Notes under the pieces: model-generated
What the model saw: the letters and a program-made list of their open reading frames with translations, nothing else
Told to the model about the DNA's origin: nothing
The model's database searches: none
Source of the DNA: Glossina fuscipes
Taxonomy: Eukaryota; Arthropoda; Insecta; Diptera; Glossinidae
Assembly (NCBI RefSeq): GCF_014805625.2
Contig: NW_023998414.1
Span: 24,394,496-24,458,495, forward strand
DNA: 64,000 nucleotides
Reading direction: 5' to 3'
Translations under genes and position numbers: made by a program
Shown: one piece after another, positions 25,962-37,151 of the stretch
How the letters are laid out: every line of letters begins with the position of its first letter
Numbering within the stretch: position 1 is the first letter of the stretch

Positions 25962-26813
25962 ATGGAGGAGCAAAATAATAATTATCACCTTTTGTCGTCT
26001 CGCTGTTTGCTATCAACGCTTCACTTGGTCGACAATTCGCCAAATAATCATAAATCTCCGGCTTGCGGTATTGCGCCAAAGGACGAACCAGATATTAAAT
26101 ATGATGAAGAGAAAACCGGCATTCGAACTATATATCCGGAAGGGTTTAATGCGTCGTCCATGCATAAAGATTCCATCACGTCTAATTTGACTGGGAGGGC
26201 GCAAGGAGATAGCGGTGTCGCAGATCCATTGCAGTTTCCACTGCAGGCCACTGTTATGCCATCTTCTCAGACCGATCATATGCAATCGACTTGTGAAGAT
26301 AATGAAAACTCTAACACTAGACAAGAATTCAAGCTAATATCCGCACCATTTCTTACACCAGACTCAATTCCAACTACTGTGGCCGATTGCTACAATCACC
26401 CTGGTACAGAAATTAACAATTGCGATGAAAACCTAATGCAACTACGGCAAGCCAATCATCATGACAGTGATAATAGCGATTTGCCATTGACGTCATCGAA
26501 TGACGTAACTGCGGGTGATTCGATTGTGGGTACCGATGATCCTATGTTTACCGCGGTCAGTAATTGGTTAGGTACTTCGAATTCTGCTCAATGGGAGTTA
26601 TCGTTGATCGAAACAAATTCCATCACTCAAAGCGTAAGTCCTACACACTTCTCACACTCCCCTACAAAAAGGTATTCAAACGCTAGCGCTTGCGCAACCT
26701 CACTTAAGCAAAATCCAGTTTCAGCTTCAATGCCTGCTGCTATGGCACGTCCTATCCTAACAATATCGCCCATTATTGCGCATTTTCTTGAAAGCAAAGT
26801 CCTCCACCAACGA
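25962..26813 (+). CDS. Ovo-like gene exon 1: N-terminal region
   Basis: 284 codons of Ser/Thr/Asn-rich, mostly acidic, apparently disordered protein with no recognisable domain. It has two GTAAGT donors, both phase 0: CGA|GTAAGT at 26814 (used here) and AGC|GTAAGT at 26634, which would shorten the protein by 60 residues. Assignment to the zinc-finger gene rests on strand, distance (2 kb), matching phase and the long open frame, not on similarity. Confidence 0.65.
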
Positions 26814-29493
26814 GTAAGTATACAATGCGAATATGTTGTTGTTGTTTCGTTGTTACTTTTTTTTTTTGGCTAAATTCATTACCAAAACTGCCTCATCAAT
26901 GCTTTGTTTCATTTGTAATAATAAGTATACATTTACTATTGATCACTGTAAGAGTTTCTGAGTCGATTTACCCATGTCCGTCTTGTTAACGAAATTCTAT
27001 ATGAACATAAACTGTACCGAATTTCTAACATCTATGTCAATTGATTGGACCTAACTCTGTAGAAGACTTATAGTGTACTTTTTATATAGAAATAATGCAC
27101 AAATTTTAGTGCATTATCACGAAAATGAACGAATACTTGAGAGAAATAGTAGGTAAGGTATTTAATGACAGGCCCTACACACGACTACAATGTTTTTATA
27201 TCTTTCAATATAGAAAGTTTTTTGCCCAAATTTAAGGCAACTCTAAGGCAACTAATGTTATTATAAGGTAAATAAGAATAAAGAATTTATGATCGGTTCA
27301 TGATCAGAAATCAACAAACATAAACATTTTCTGTGATATTTGTATGCAAGTTCTTCGATAAATATTCGAACTTTGAGATTCCTATACCAACATTAATTAG
27401 ATCCTTTTCTTAATTACCTATCAATGCAAATGCCATAGTTAGTTAGTTGAGAAATTATTCCGTTTAATGTTAGTTGAATGGAAGACATTTTTTCAAAATA
27501 GGAATTATTTTTAACAAAAGTATTTATATTTGAATCGATTGCACATACATTATCATATTCATAGTGTCTACTAAATTTTCCTTCTTTCTACTTAAGTTAG
27601 CGGAAGAAAAATAACCTTAAAATATCTCTCAGAGAGAAGAAATATTTATTTATGTGAAATTTTGAAGAATTTTTCTCTCACGTTAATTACTTTGTACAAT
27701 TTTTATATTCTTGCTGGCATTTTTGAGCTTTCAAGGTTACGATTTGAAGCGTAGCCGTTCAATCATAGGTTCTCAGCCCAAATAACGCATACAAAATCTA
27801 TCAGCGGAGTATTTCTACATATAATATGAATTTTGCTATTGTAGTCTAAATAACCTAGATCTTGTAAATAGAGCCGAAAAGAGCCGATAGGATAGGAGAG
27901 AGTCGACGAGCTGAATCGTGATTTTCAAATGAGTCAATCAATCGATCAATCAATCAACCAATGCTTGTGAGCGATAATAGCTATTTTATATCATTGCTTT
28001 TAGATGTTGAATCCTTCAACGCTTAAAAATATTTTTATTCTGGCTAAAGATAAGTATTCATAATTTTCTTAATATTAATGATAAATTTGGGCATTTCACC
28101 ATAATGCTACTACTTATGTTTAATGTACATCATTTTGATTTGACTCCGCGTGTCATTTGCATTTTATTTAATTCTTTTCTATTTTTTACATTTTAAGTAA
28201 TTCGTATAGATGGCGTGTGGATACACTACACATCTGGGCTGTGTCCATTTATGCATCCCTTTCTTTTCACGTCCTTCATGTCCGGTAGCAAAGAATTGAT
28301 ATATTTATACATAGGCATTCTGTTGATAGACATTAAAAATTTCAATCTCGAACAGTTTCTTGCCTTCAATTTGTGTATGACATTAGCCAAGTATTAGATG
28401 GTTTGGAATTCGTGTATCCAACAAAATTAAATAAGAGTTAAGTGTAATTAAAATTCCATATCCCCATCTAAAGGGATGCAACAGAATATTTATTTCGTCC
28501 TAATTTAAACTAAGCTCCAAAAATGAGCTATGAAAATGGAGAAAATGTACCTTACATGAGAAAAACACTCAAAAGGTGAATTCCACATTGACTTGCCATC
28601 TGATATCTTAAGAAGTCATTTTAACACATCTACAGATACTAAAAATTGAAAAAAAAGGTTCATTAATAAAAATAGCAGTCAGTATAGTTTCTCGTACTTT
28701 TCAATTTCACTTTCTTTATTTTCTAACTACTACTAAGCCCATAAAAGTCAAAATTCATATATATGGATATATATATATATATCAAATAGGTTTTCAAAAA
28801 AAAAAAAGAAAAAAAAAAAATTTCTTCTTATGCACTTCATTGGCATCTATCTACTACATTTCAGTTGAACCTGCCATCCGAAATGCAACTAGAATTTATT
28901 AATGATGGCCATGGCATTAAAAATCCTTTAATCATTGAAAATAGTCGTCGACGTTATCGTAAACGTACCAGCGGAACGAATAGTAACAACGGTAACAATG
29001 AAATTGAAAATAACAGCAATAATGGCGCGAAATTTGTTTGCGGGATTTGCTTAAAAGCACTATCTTCGAATAGTGCACTTAATCGTCACGCGTGGTGTCA
29101 TTCTCCTATGAAGCGTTATTTATGCACATTTTGCATTAAAGGTTTCAATGACGCACACGATTTGAAACGCCATACTCGCACGCATACGAATGTTCGACCA
29201 TACAAGTGTAATTTATGTAAAAAGAGCTTCACGCAGAGAGCCGTAATGGAAAAGCATTGCTTACACGTGCATGGAATGCAATCCAGTTATGTCCTCAATT
29301 ATCGACAAACTAAGGTTGGTAGATATTTTTTTTTTATGTTTCTCAATTTTTTGCAAAACTTTAGATTTCATTTCATTTCCAGTTGCATGTCTGTGAACTA
29401 TGCGGTCATACTACATACGAATCTGAAATTCATTATCAACATCTTAAAGAGAATCATCCATACTCAACGCTTTTGCGTAAACTTTCAAATTGA
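25962..29493 (+). CDS. Ovo/OVOL-like four-C2H2-finger transcription factor (3 exons)
   Basis: Join of 25962-26813, 28865-29314 and 29383-29493: 1413 nt, 470 aa. All introns are GT-AG and phase 0. Four C2H2 fingers lie at residues 343-363, 371-391, 399-420 and 438-459. Finger 2 with its linkers (KRYLCTFC..GFND...DLKRHTRTH) and finger 3 (RPYKCNLCKKSFTQR) are diagnostic for Ovo/OVOL. Finger 4 (ELCGHTTYESEIHYQHLKEN) also matches and sits on its own last exon. Fly Ovo/Shavenbaby is a nuclear regulator of germline and epidermal differentiation. Finger 1 (CGICLKALSSNSALNRHAWCH) and parts of finger 3 differ much more from Drosophila Ovo than expected for the orthologue, and the ~340-residue N-terminus lacks the long poly-Q/Ala stretches of Ovo. 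I read it as a diverged paralogue. Which arm is acidic activator or repressor cannot be seen. Confidence 0.8.
26814..28864 (+). other. Ovo-like gene intron 1
   Basis: 2.05 kb, non-coding. About 26945-27195 is a reverse 'gtagggtata'-family fragment, sharing 'attatcacgaaaatga' with 23171-23186. It ends in a pyrimidine-rich stretch and 'ctactacatttcag'. Confidence 0.6.
28865..29314 (+). CDS. Ovo-like gene exon 2: zinc fingers 1-3
   Basis: 150 codons. A basic patch (SRRRYRKR, a likely nuclear localisation signal) and an Asn/Gly-rich spacer precede fingers 1-3. Zinc ligands follow C-x2-C-x12-H-x3-H for fingers 1 and 2 and C-x2-C-x12-H-x4-H for finger 3. Exit is at ACTAAG|GTTGGT, phase 0. The frame continues about 70 codons into the intron without similarity. 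Confidence 0.9.
29383..29493 (+). CDS. Ovo-like gene exon 3: zinc finger 4 and C-terminus
   Basis: 36 codons plus TGA after the acceptor 'tttcatttccag'. Finger 4 (C438, C441, H454, H459) and a short PYSTLLRKL tail parallel the HPFSPALLKF-type ending of Ovo but stop about ten residues early. It lies in a different frame from the read-through of exon 2. Confidence 0.88.
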   Translation: MHVCELCGHTTYESEIHYQHLKENHPYSTLLRKLSN

Positions 29494-29843
29494 CCAACTC
29501 ATAATTTGTCAAAAAAAATTACAAGCATAAATGCCGTTGCCAGACATAAGCATGAAAGTATTTCGTTTTTCTCCGATACTCTTAAGCCTTTAAAAAATAA
29601 AAATCCATAGATTATTTTTGGAAAAGTTTTTATTTTATTTATTTATAAATTTTTTTTTTTTTTTTTCTAGAAAGGATTGAATGTGTGAATATGTTTTTTA
29701 TTTTTTATACATTATATGTGTATATATTTTAAAAATACTTTTTTCTAAAATAGAATTTCGACGTATATGCGAATTTGGAGTTGGGAAAAAAATCATTTTC
29801 TTTAATGTGTTTCTAAGATTAAATAATTTTTTTATATGTTTTT

Positions 29844-30640
29844 TATACCCATCATCGAACGACTCGGGGTATATACTTTTGGTCAAAATGTTTGCAACGT
29901 CCAGAAGGTATCCGTAGAGACCCCGGTAAAGGATATAGCACGAAATACTGAATCGATTTAGGCATGTCTGTCTATCCGTTCGTCTGTTTTAAACATTCGC
30001 CCGGCCTCAAAAATTAAGCTATCGCTTTTGAATTTGACAAAAACTTTGAAAGTTCTTCCATGCAGACTCGTGGGCCAAATCGGTAATAAGACGCGTCCAT
30101 AGGTCCCTTTTGTTTTTCAAACGGAATGAAAAATTGCATTTTTTTTTTCATTGCTCATAAACAATAGCACGTAAGTTTGCCAAAATTTGAACATATAGTC
30201 GATGCTGTAGCGCTTTACAAAAATGGAAACAATGGAGCACATCTATCCGATATTATAGTGTATCGAAATTTTCTTTTATTTTTTTTTTTTCCAATTAAGC
30301 AACAAAAACAAGCTTCAGCAACCTCACAAAATATATAAATTCTAGATTAACATCAAATTCTGAATTAATTTAAGCATGTTCGTCCGTATGTCTAATGCGT
30401 ATTGTAAACATTCCCTATGCGGACAAAATTATAAAAATTAGTTTTTTTTTCAATTCCAAAAAACGAAACTTTTCGATATAAGAGTTCTGAAAAAAAGGAG
30501 TAAAATTTTATGAGGTAAAAAAGTTTAATTTTTAATACTTTATGACAAAAATAATTGAAGAATAACAAGATCTGTGATCAAGAATATTAAATTTCCGAAA
30601 TTGACGCGAGGAAATGTCATCAGTCTTCAGCCAGGCAAAG
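29844..30640 (-). repeat. Degenerate dispersed repeat, reverse fragment
   Basis: Starts with 'ttttatacccatcatcgaac' and carries 'ctgaatcgatttaggcatgt', 'tgtctatccgttcgtctg' and a 'gccaggcaaagcgcctacta' end, paralleling the family at 11403 and 22440. Boundaries are approximate. Confidence 0.45.
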
Positions 30641-31969
30641 CGCCTACTATCGTTGTTTTCAAATCACTTTTTCGCTAGTCTTCATATACCTTAAACGCAT
30701 TTCTCCGCATTTCTGACGACTTGACCGAAAACACATTCACTAATTATTAAATTAATGATGGAAGGAAGACTTTCGATCACCTACAAGTCATTCATTGTTT
30801 ATAGATATGATATATTGATTAAGGAAAATTCTTGCATGCAAAGAGAAATATGTCTTGCAGACTGACGTCAGTCACTAGAAAAGCTCGAATTTTTCAAAAA
30901 AAAAAAAAATCTTTACTTAATCTTTATTTTGATTTTAGTTCGTTGCTTCGCTTTATAAAACCTCTTTACCAAGTTTATCGCTTCCCGCTTCTTCCATCTT
31001 ATTCAGTATGTTCTCAAGAAAAAAACAAAAAACGGGCTTCAAATCTTGACCTTTCAAGTATTCAAATTGTCTTCCACATTTGCCTCACAGATTTCCAATC
31101 AGCTGCATAATCAATAAGAAACTTAACAACTTCTGTTCAATACGCTATAGCTCCGCAAAACTTATATGAAGTACTTTATTTTCAAATGAATTAATAATTT
31201 CAATAATAATTCCAAGTTTTTCTTTTAACGAACCAAAGTAAAAAAAAGGAGAAAAACCGGGAACGATGCCGCTAAATTGGGCTTAGATTGTTTTCGTTGA
31301 TACTAAAAATCGTCCAATGTTGATAACATTGAATCAAACAGACAACAGATTCCCCCCAACAGATTTTTGGGAATATTTTATACTTTTCAAATTTCCCCTT
31401 GAAAGGCATTAGTACAGTTAACGGCCACAAGGTGGCGCTCATGTACGAAGACAAAAGTTGAAATACACAAACTTTACTGATGTGAAGTTATCCCGCTGTA
31501 CACAGCTCACATTTTTGTCTTTGCTAAATAATGGGTTATCTTCATAATTGGTTCGCGTCTCCACTACACGAATTGATAATTGAACGATATTGATAGAATA
31601 ACAAAAGAATGAGAAAAGTTAAACAAAAATAGAAAAGATCAGCGTAAATAAAAAAAGGAAATCATTCTTGATATTATAAAAATAAATAAAAAAGAAAATC
31701 ATTTTTACTATTTGCCATATAGTGTGTACGCATAAAATTGACGAAAAGTTACAATATACAAAGTGAGTTATAAAAAAAAAAAAATTTTAGCGAATTGATT
31801 CAAGTGCAGCTGTTCGATATGTTTTAAATGACGCTAAAGCGTACCATTTAGAAAGTGTTTATTAATCCAATTGGAATTAAAGTTATATCGTTGACTGTGG
31901 ACATCTTAGTAAACCGAAAGAGTTAGACAATAGTTGAAATTACGTTGAAATCAAATTTAACAATTAAGA

Positions 31970-32617
31970 ACATTTTAGTCGGATAAGACCGATCTTTAAA
32001 TGCCCTAAACCACATTGTCTAACACAATTCTAATTTTTTATGGATCAATTTTCATTACGTCAGAATAAGACTTAGACTTTTCGTGAAAATACCTATTATA
32101 GGATCCAAAAAATTGGCCGAGATGGTCCAAATTTGGTATAATTAATTTTCTTGATGTTAAATTACTGTTACGATTTACAATTTTTCTCATTGTTGAACTT
32201 CAGTTTTCGTTATATGAGAAAGGGTTCAAAAATTGTACCAGCCAGTCGAATATTTCCATACCGAAATACCACTGTTTAGCCACTTTTGCCGAGAATTTTT
32301 GAAAATTGTAAAATTTTTCCAAAATAGAGCATTATCTTGGGGTGTGGTCGAAAAACTGGATTGATCCGAACGCATTTTTCAACAGCGTTCGTTCTTGGGG
32401 GTCAAAGCATGTCACTGTACCAAATTTCATCGAAATATTTCAAAAATTTGCGCCCTGTGGCTTGAACACAAACGTACAGACGGACAGACAGATTAAGTTT
32501 AATGCAGATTACGGCTCTGAATCGATCGGTATCAACAAAAGGTGGGTGTATCTTAAGCCCTTCTGCATATTCTACATACGAACATACCTGTGCCACAAGT
32601 GGTGTAGGGTATAATAA
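31970..32617 (+). repeat. Dispersed non-coding repeat, second long copy
   Basis: Same block order as 11403-12249, about 200 bp shorter: 'cattttagtcggataagacc' start, 'aggatccaaaaaattggccg', 'cttcagttttcgttatatga', 'acggacagacaga', 'agcccttctgcatattctac' and the 'gtggtgtagggtata' tail. Confidence 0.75.
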
Positions 32618-33349
32618 ATTATATTTCAAATGAATTAAAACTTGGTTTTTTTCTTTTTTTTGTCTTCTTTTCTTTAATGTTCATATATTTATTTAATTTT
32701 TTTATTATTTATTTAGTCTTATAAGAATTCGCTATTAATTGGCCAAACTCTGTAAGTCAGTGGATTATTAATTTTCTTGATCGGTATGAATTTGTTTTCT
32801 TTATTAAATTTAATTATCTCTAATATCAGACTTAAATAAAGTGGATTGGCACGGAATCAAAATAAAAATCAACATTTTCGATATCAGGCTATCTATTGTT
32901 TACTTTCCATCTCGACAAGGAGGCGATTAAAACTAAGGCGACAGATCGCACATAAGTGAGTTCGCAAAAAATGGTTGTCGCGCCAGCGATTACATTCTTC
33001 TTCCCAAAGCGTTATGCGTGACGTGGTTGTGAATGGTCGAAGTGCATGAACAAGTGCATGATCGAGAAGTCATGCATTTCTCGCCTATGAATAACAAATG
33101 AATTTTATTCTTATTATTATGTAAATTTTTAATCGAATTTAGGGAAAATGCATTTCGGTATTTTAACTTATAAATAAATTAAATAAAAATACTTGAATTT
33201 ATTGGTTTCGAAACGTTACGAATTACGTATATTGTATTTGTTGTTAATAAATATTAAATTTATTTTTCAAGGTTTTATGTCATATTAGTTTTATTTAAAG
33301 TATTGTACAACTAAAAATAATTTAACATAATACGTATATCTATACATGT

Positions 33350-33375
33350 ACACACATACACACACGCACACACAT

Positions 33376-33406
<31 letters not shown>
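33350..33406. repeat. Compound (CA)n-(TA)n microsatellite
   Basis: Interrupted CA run passing directly into a pure AT run. Confidence 0.9.
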
Positions 33407-33660
33407 CGTCCTTTCCTTTTCAAGTCGTCATTTCCAATAAATTTAATAATTACTTAAATTTAAACCTTTAGTTACTGTTGATTGGTTTTATTTTCTTTTT
33501 TTGTTTTACATATATTTTTTTTATAAACTTTTTCTGTTTTTTTCTTTTTTTCTTTTCTTTTAGTATTATACTCAGATACACATTTTTGCTAAATTCTAAC
33601 ATTTGCATTTTAAGGGTTAATTATTACTTAATGTTTTTGTTTTGTTTTTTTGTTGTTTAA

Positions 33661-33664
<4 letters not shown>

Positions 33665-33705
<41 letters not shown>
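33665..33705. repeat. (TA)n microsatellite
   Basis: About 40 bp of pure TA. Confidence 0.92.
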
Positions 33706-33710
<5 letters not shown>

Positions 33711-34455
33711 CATAAAAAAATTATTTAAATTCTGTAAACTTGACTCAGTGTTTAAAAGTTAGAAAATAATATATAAAATGGTTTTATGAAAACAGTAATA
33801 AAATATGAAAATTTTTTCCATTTTAAATATGTCTTCCACTCATATCTTTAATAACTTTTGTTAAATATAATTTTTTTTTTTTTTTTAATATATATATATA
33901 TATGTATATTTTAAGGAGTTTTCGATTTTATTTAATCATTTAGTTATTTATTTGTATTATTATTATTATTATTTTTTTTTTTGCTTAAAATTCTAAAGTA
34001 CAAAGTAAAGTAAAGAAATTGATTGATTCGTATTACAGGATTTTACACAAAAAGAAAAAAAATATATATTTTTCTCTTTTTTTTTTTTTTTGTTTATTAT
34101 CGGTAGTAGTAGAGGTTTGTTTTAGGAATTGTCCGTCTTGTAATAATAGTACAGATAAGATATATTTCAACCGTTAAAAATCGTAAAAATGATAGTCAGT
34201 GTAGTTGGTAATGTTCACTTAAAAAGAAACAGAAAAAAAAAAGTAATAATAACACAAGTTGTTAATAATTTCAAAAAAAAAAAATTAATTCGGAAATTTT
34301 ATTAATTAATTGCAGTTACAATCACTATGTACTTTGGTATAAGCATTCGTTTTATTTCAGTCTGTAATGTTTTCTTGTTAAGTTGACCCACTGTGCCGTA
34401 AGTCAACCTATAAGAGTACCGAGAGTGGTTAACTACAAGATCTTGGGCGCTTTGC

Positions 34456-34483
34456 CTCTCCCTCTCCTCTTTCTCTCTTTCTT

Positions 34484-34514
<31 letters not shown>

Positions 34515-34517
34515 TTC
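34456..34517. repeat. (CT)n-rich microsatellite
   Basis: CT repeats with TTT interruptions on the plus strand, equal to a GA tract on the sdt strand. Confidence 0.85.
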
Positions 34518-36245
34518 ATCCAGAATAAGTCCTTAACAGAAATCTCCAAAGTTTTCTATTTAAGTTCACTACACTTAACTAATCATTTTACTCCATTTAA
34601 AAGTTTTTAAAATTTTTTTAAAAATATTTTCTTTATATATATGTTTTTCTGTACCTTTATAGTTAATGTTACATTTCTCTAACCTATGGATAAATTAATT
34701 AAATAGCATAGAAAAATGTTGAAAAATAGAATTTTTCATTAATAAAGAAAATAAATTTTTTTTATTTATTTTTTTTTCATAAAAATAAATTTTTCTTCTA
34801 TAAATTATAAAACACTTTTTCTTATACAAATTAATGAAGGATTTCTTTTTCTTTTTCGTTTTTTTTTTTTTTTTACTTTTTACTTAGAAAAAAAGACTTA
34901 CAAAGACTAAGAGTATGCACCTTACACTCTTATGTAATAGAGCTGAGTTATGGTCGGACATGAATACACTCTTGCTTTACTTAACTGTGTAGTTTATTAA
35001 AGCAATACTTATGTATTTATAATCATCTAAAGACGTGGTAGTAGTCCTTCAATATTCAACAAACATATATTTTTTTTCTTTTTCTATAAGATTTGATCAA
35101 TAGTCTTCACATTATCATAAATGATTGATTTTAAAATTTTTTGAAAAATTTGCCATTTTTTCAATCATTGGGGATGAATCGAGCTTATTTTCAAACTGAT
35201 CTTCTGTATCCTAGATAAGAGTATACATATGTATATGTAGATAGATGTATGTATATAAGGCAAGTTTTATTTATTTATTTTTTGCTAAATTTTTCCCTTT
35301 CTAAAGACTTAAGGTGCGAATATAAAAAAATTGACTGATAATTATTAGCTTTAAAAACCATATTTCGTTGTGGGTACTTTTAAGAATCAATCATGAACTC
35401 GCTCAAAATTGGCCAAAGGCCATCAATTCAAAATGCAGCTTTCTATCTTAATTATTTCGACTACAATTGCTCTAACAATAATAATAAAAAGGATACTTAA
35501 GTCAACGGACAGAGGGATACGTGCCTCTAGGTTCACTTCGTATGATCTGAATATATAACGTATCACCGAATCATAATCAGAAATATAAAGCTAATGTAGA
35601 GCAATCCTTTTTTTGCTGTGTATACAAAAATTATTCGTAGTCTAAAGAAAAAACAAAAAAAAAAAAATTAAAATTTACTTAAAGCAAATACTTTTCCTTA
35701 TACATTGTACTCGATGCGAAAGTTTTTATATTTTTTACCAACGTATAAATATTGTTAAAAATAAATGATGGCAAAACAACAATAAGAAAAAACAACTTAC
35801 TTTCCTAATAAAAAGTAAAAAAGAAAAAAAAAAAAACTTAATTGACCAATAATTATCGTCCACATAGATGAAACGTTTTATTACCTACCACTGGCTTTAT
35901 TGTTTTTCTTTTTTTTTTTTTTTTTTGTTTATATAAATATCATAATTAAAGCACTTGGTTATGTTCCATCAAAAACACTATGGAAATCTGTAATCATTAT
36001 TAACAGCTTTCTATCCCACATATAGGTGATGCATACACATAAGGTTGTAAGTGCTGTTGGGTAGCTTGACATAGCGTAGTGTTTAAGTGTATGTTTATAT
36101 TCCAACCGAACATTTGAATCGATGTAAGTCATTTACGAAATTAACGGGAAAATTTGAAGGTTTCTTTTTTAACTCTAGATTAAACGTCTTTATCTTAACT
36201 ATAATCTCTTCAGACGGACATACGGACATCTCCTTTATTAATAAA

Positions 36246-36345
36246 NNNNNNNNNNNNNNNNNNNNNNNNNNNNNNNNNNNNNNNNNNNNNNNNNNNNNNN
36301 NNNNNNNNNNNNNNNNNNNNNNNNNNNNNNNNNNNNNNNNNNNNN
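36246..36345. other. Assembly gap (100 N)
   Basis: Exactly 100 undetermined bases, the usual placeholder for a gap of unknown size. The flanks are AT-rich non-coding DNA, so the true distance between the Ovo-like gene and sdt is uncertain. Confidence 0.98.
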
Positions 36346-36959
36346 ACTTTTAATACAAGAAAAATTTATTTTTATGAAAAATAGTGAGAAGATATTTGTA
36401 TTTGTATTATTTACTCTCTTTTTATTTTTCCGTTTTTATTAATAGAGTTTTTCTATTTATTAGTTTTTTTATTTATATAAATTTTCGTATTATGATTGTT
36501 TTTTATTTTATTTTTTATATATATTTTTTTCTTTTTTGTAATATCTTTGCTAATTAAGAAAATCTTTAAAGGAGCTTTAAAAGTCAGAGAAAAGTTTAAA
36601 ATGGAAGCAGAAGATTTTTGTGATCCTCTCTGTCTCGCGCTTTTTTTACTTAACGAAATAATAGAAAATTAATTTAATTTAATAAAATTCAATCAAATAC
36701 AAATACAAATAAAAAATAAAATAAAAATTTTAAAATAATAATTATTGCCAAGTGAACTTAAATATAATTTTGTTTTTCTTTTTTTGGGGAAATATGTGTT
36801 TGTTTTTCTAATCGTTAACTTTATCTAAACCTTTTCTTATTTTTTTTGATATTTACAAAATATATTTATTTTTTTTTTTATTCATTTAATTATTTTTGAT
36901 TTTTTATTTATTTATTTATTTATTGTTTTGTTTTTTGTTTGCTTTTTTAGTTAAGTATT

Positions 36960-37151
36960 CTATTCTTCACGATTGTTATGCACCCAGCTGGCGGGTACCC
37001 ATTGCGGTTCACGTTCCAATGAATTAATTTCAGCCAGTAGCTGATGATAAGCTCTTTCGGTATCATTGTTAATGATAATCATATCGAATAGATGACCCCA
37101 TCGGGCCTCCATATCGCGGGCGGTGGCTATAATATCTTTAAGTTCTTCCTC
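36960..37151 (-). CDS. sdt: sdt last exon: end of GUK domain
   Basis: 64 codons including TAG. Enters after 'acatatatcag' in phase 0. Reads [20 protein letters not shown], then [10 protein letters not shown], and ends [16 protein letters not shown], matching the PALS1 ending TEPQWVPSTWLR with a short extra tail. Confidence 0.93.
   Translation of the reverse strand, partial: EEELKDIIATARDMEARWGHLFDMIIINNDTERAYHQLLAEINSLEREPQWVPASWVHNNREE

Larger units (their letters stand above)
29494..36959. other. Intergenic region between the convergent Ovo-like and sdt genes
   Basis: No supported gene in 7.5 kb. Includes dispersed repeats (29844-30640 and 31970-32617) and then about 4 kb (33100-36950) of extremely AT-rich DNA with TA, CA and CT microsatellites and poly-T runs. 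The N gap is at 36246-36345. The right part must hold the sdt 3' UTR, but no single poly(A) signal can be chosen. Confidence 0.6.
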
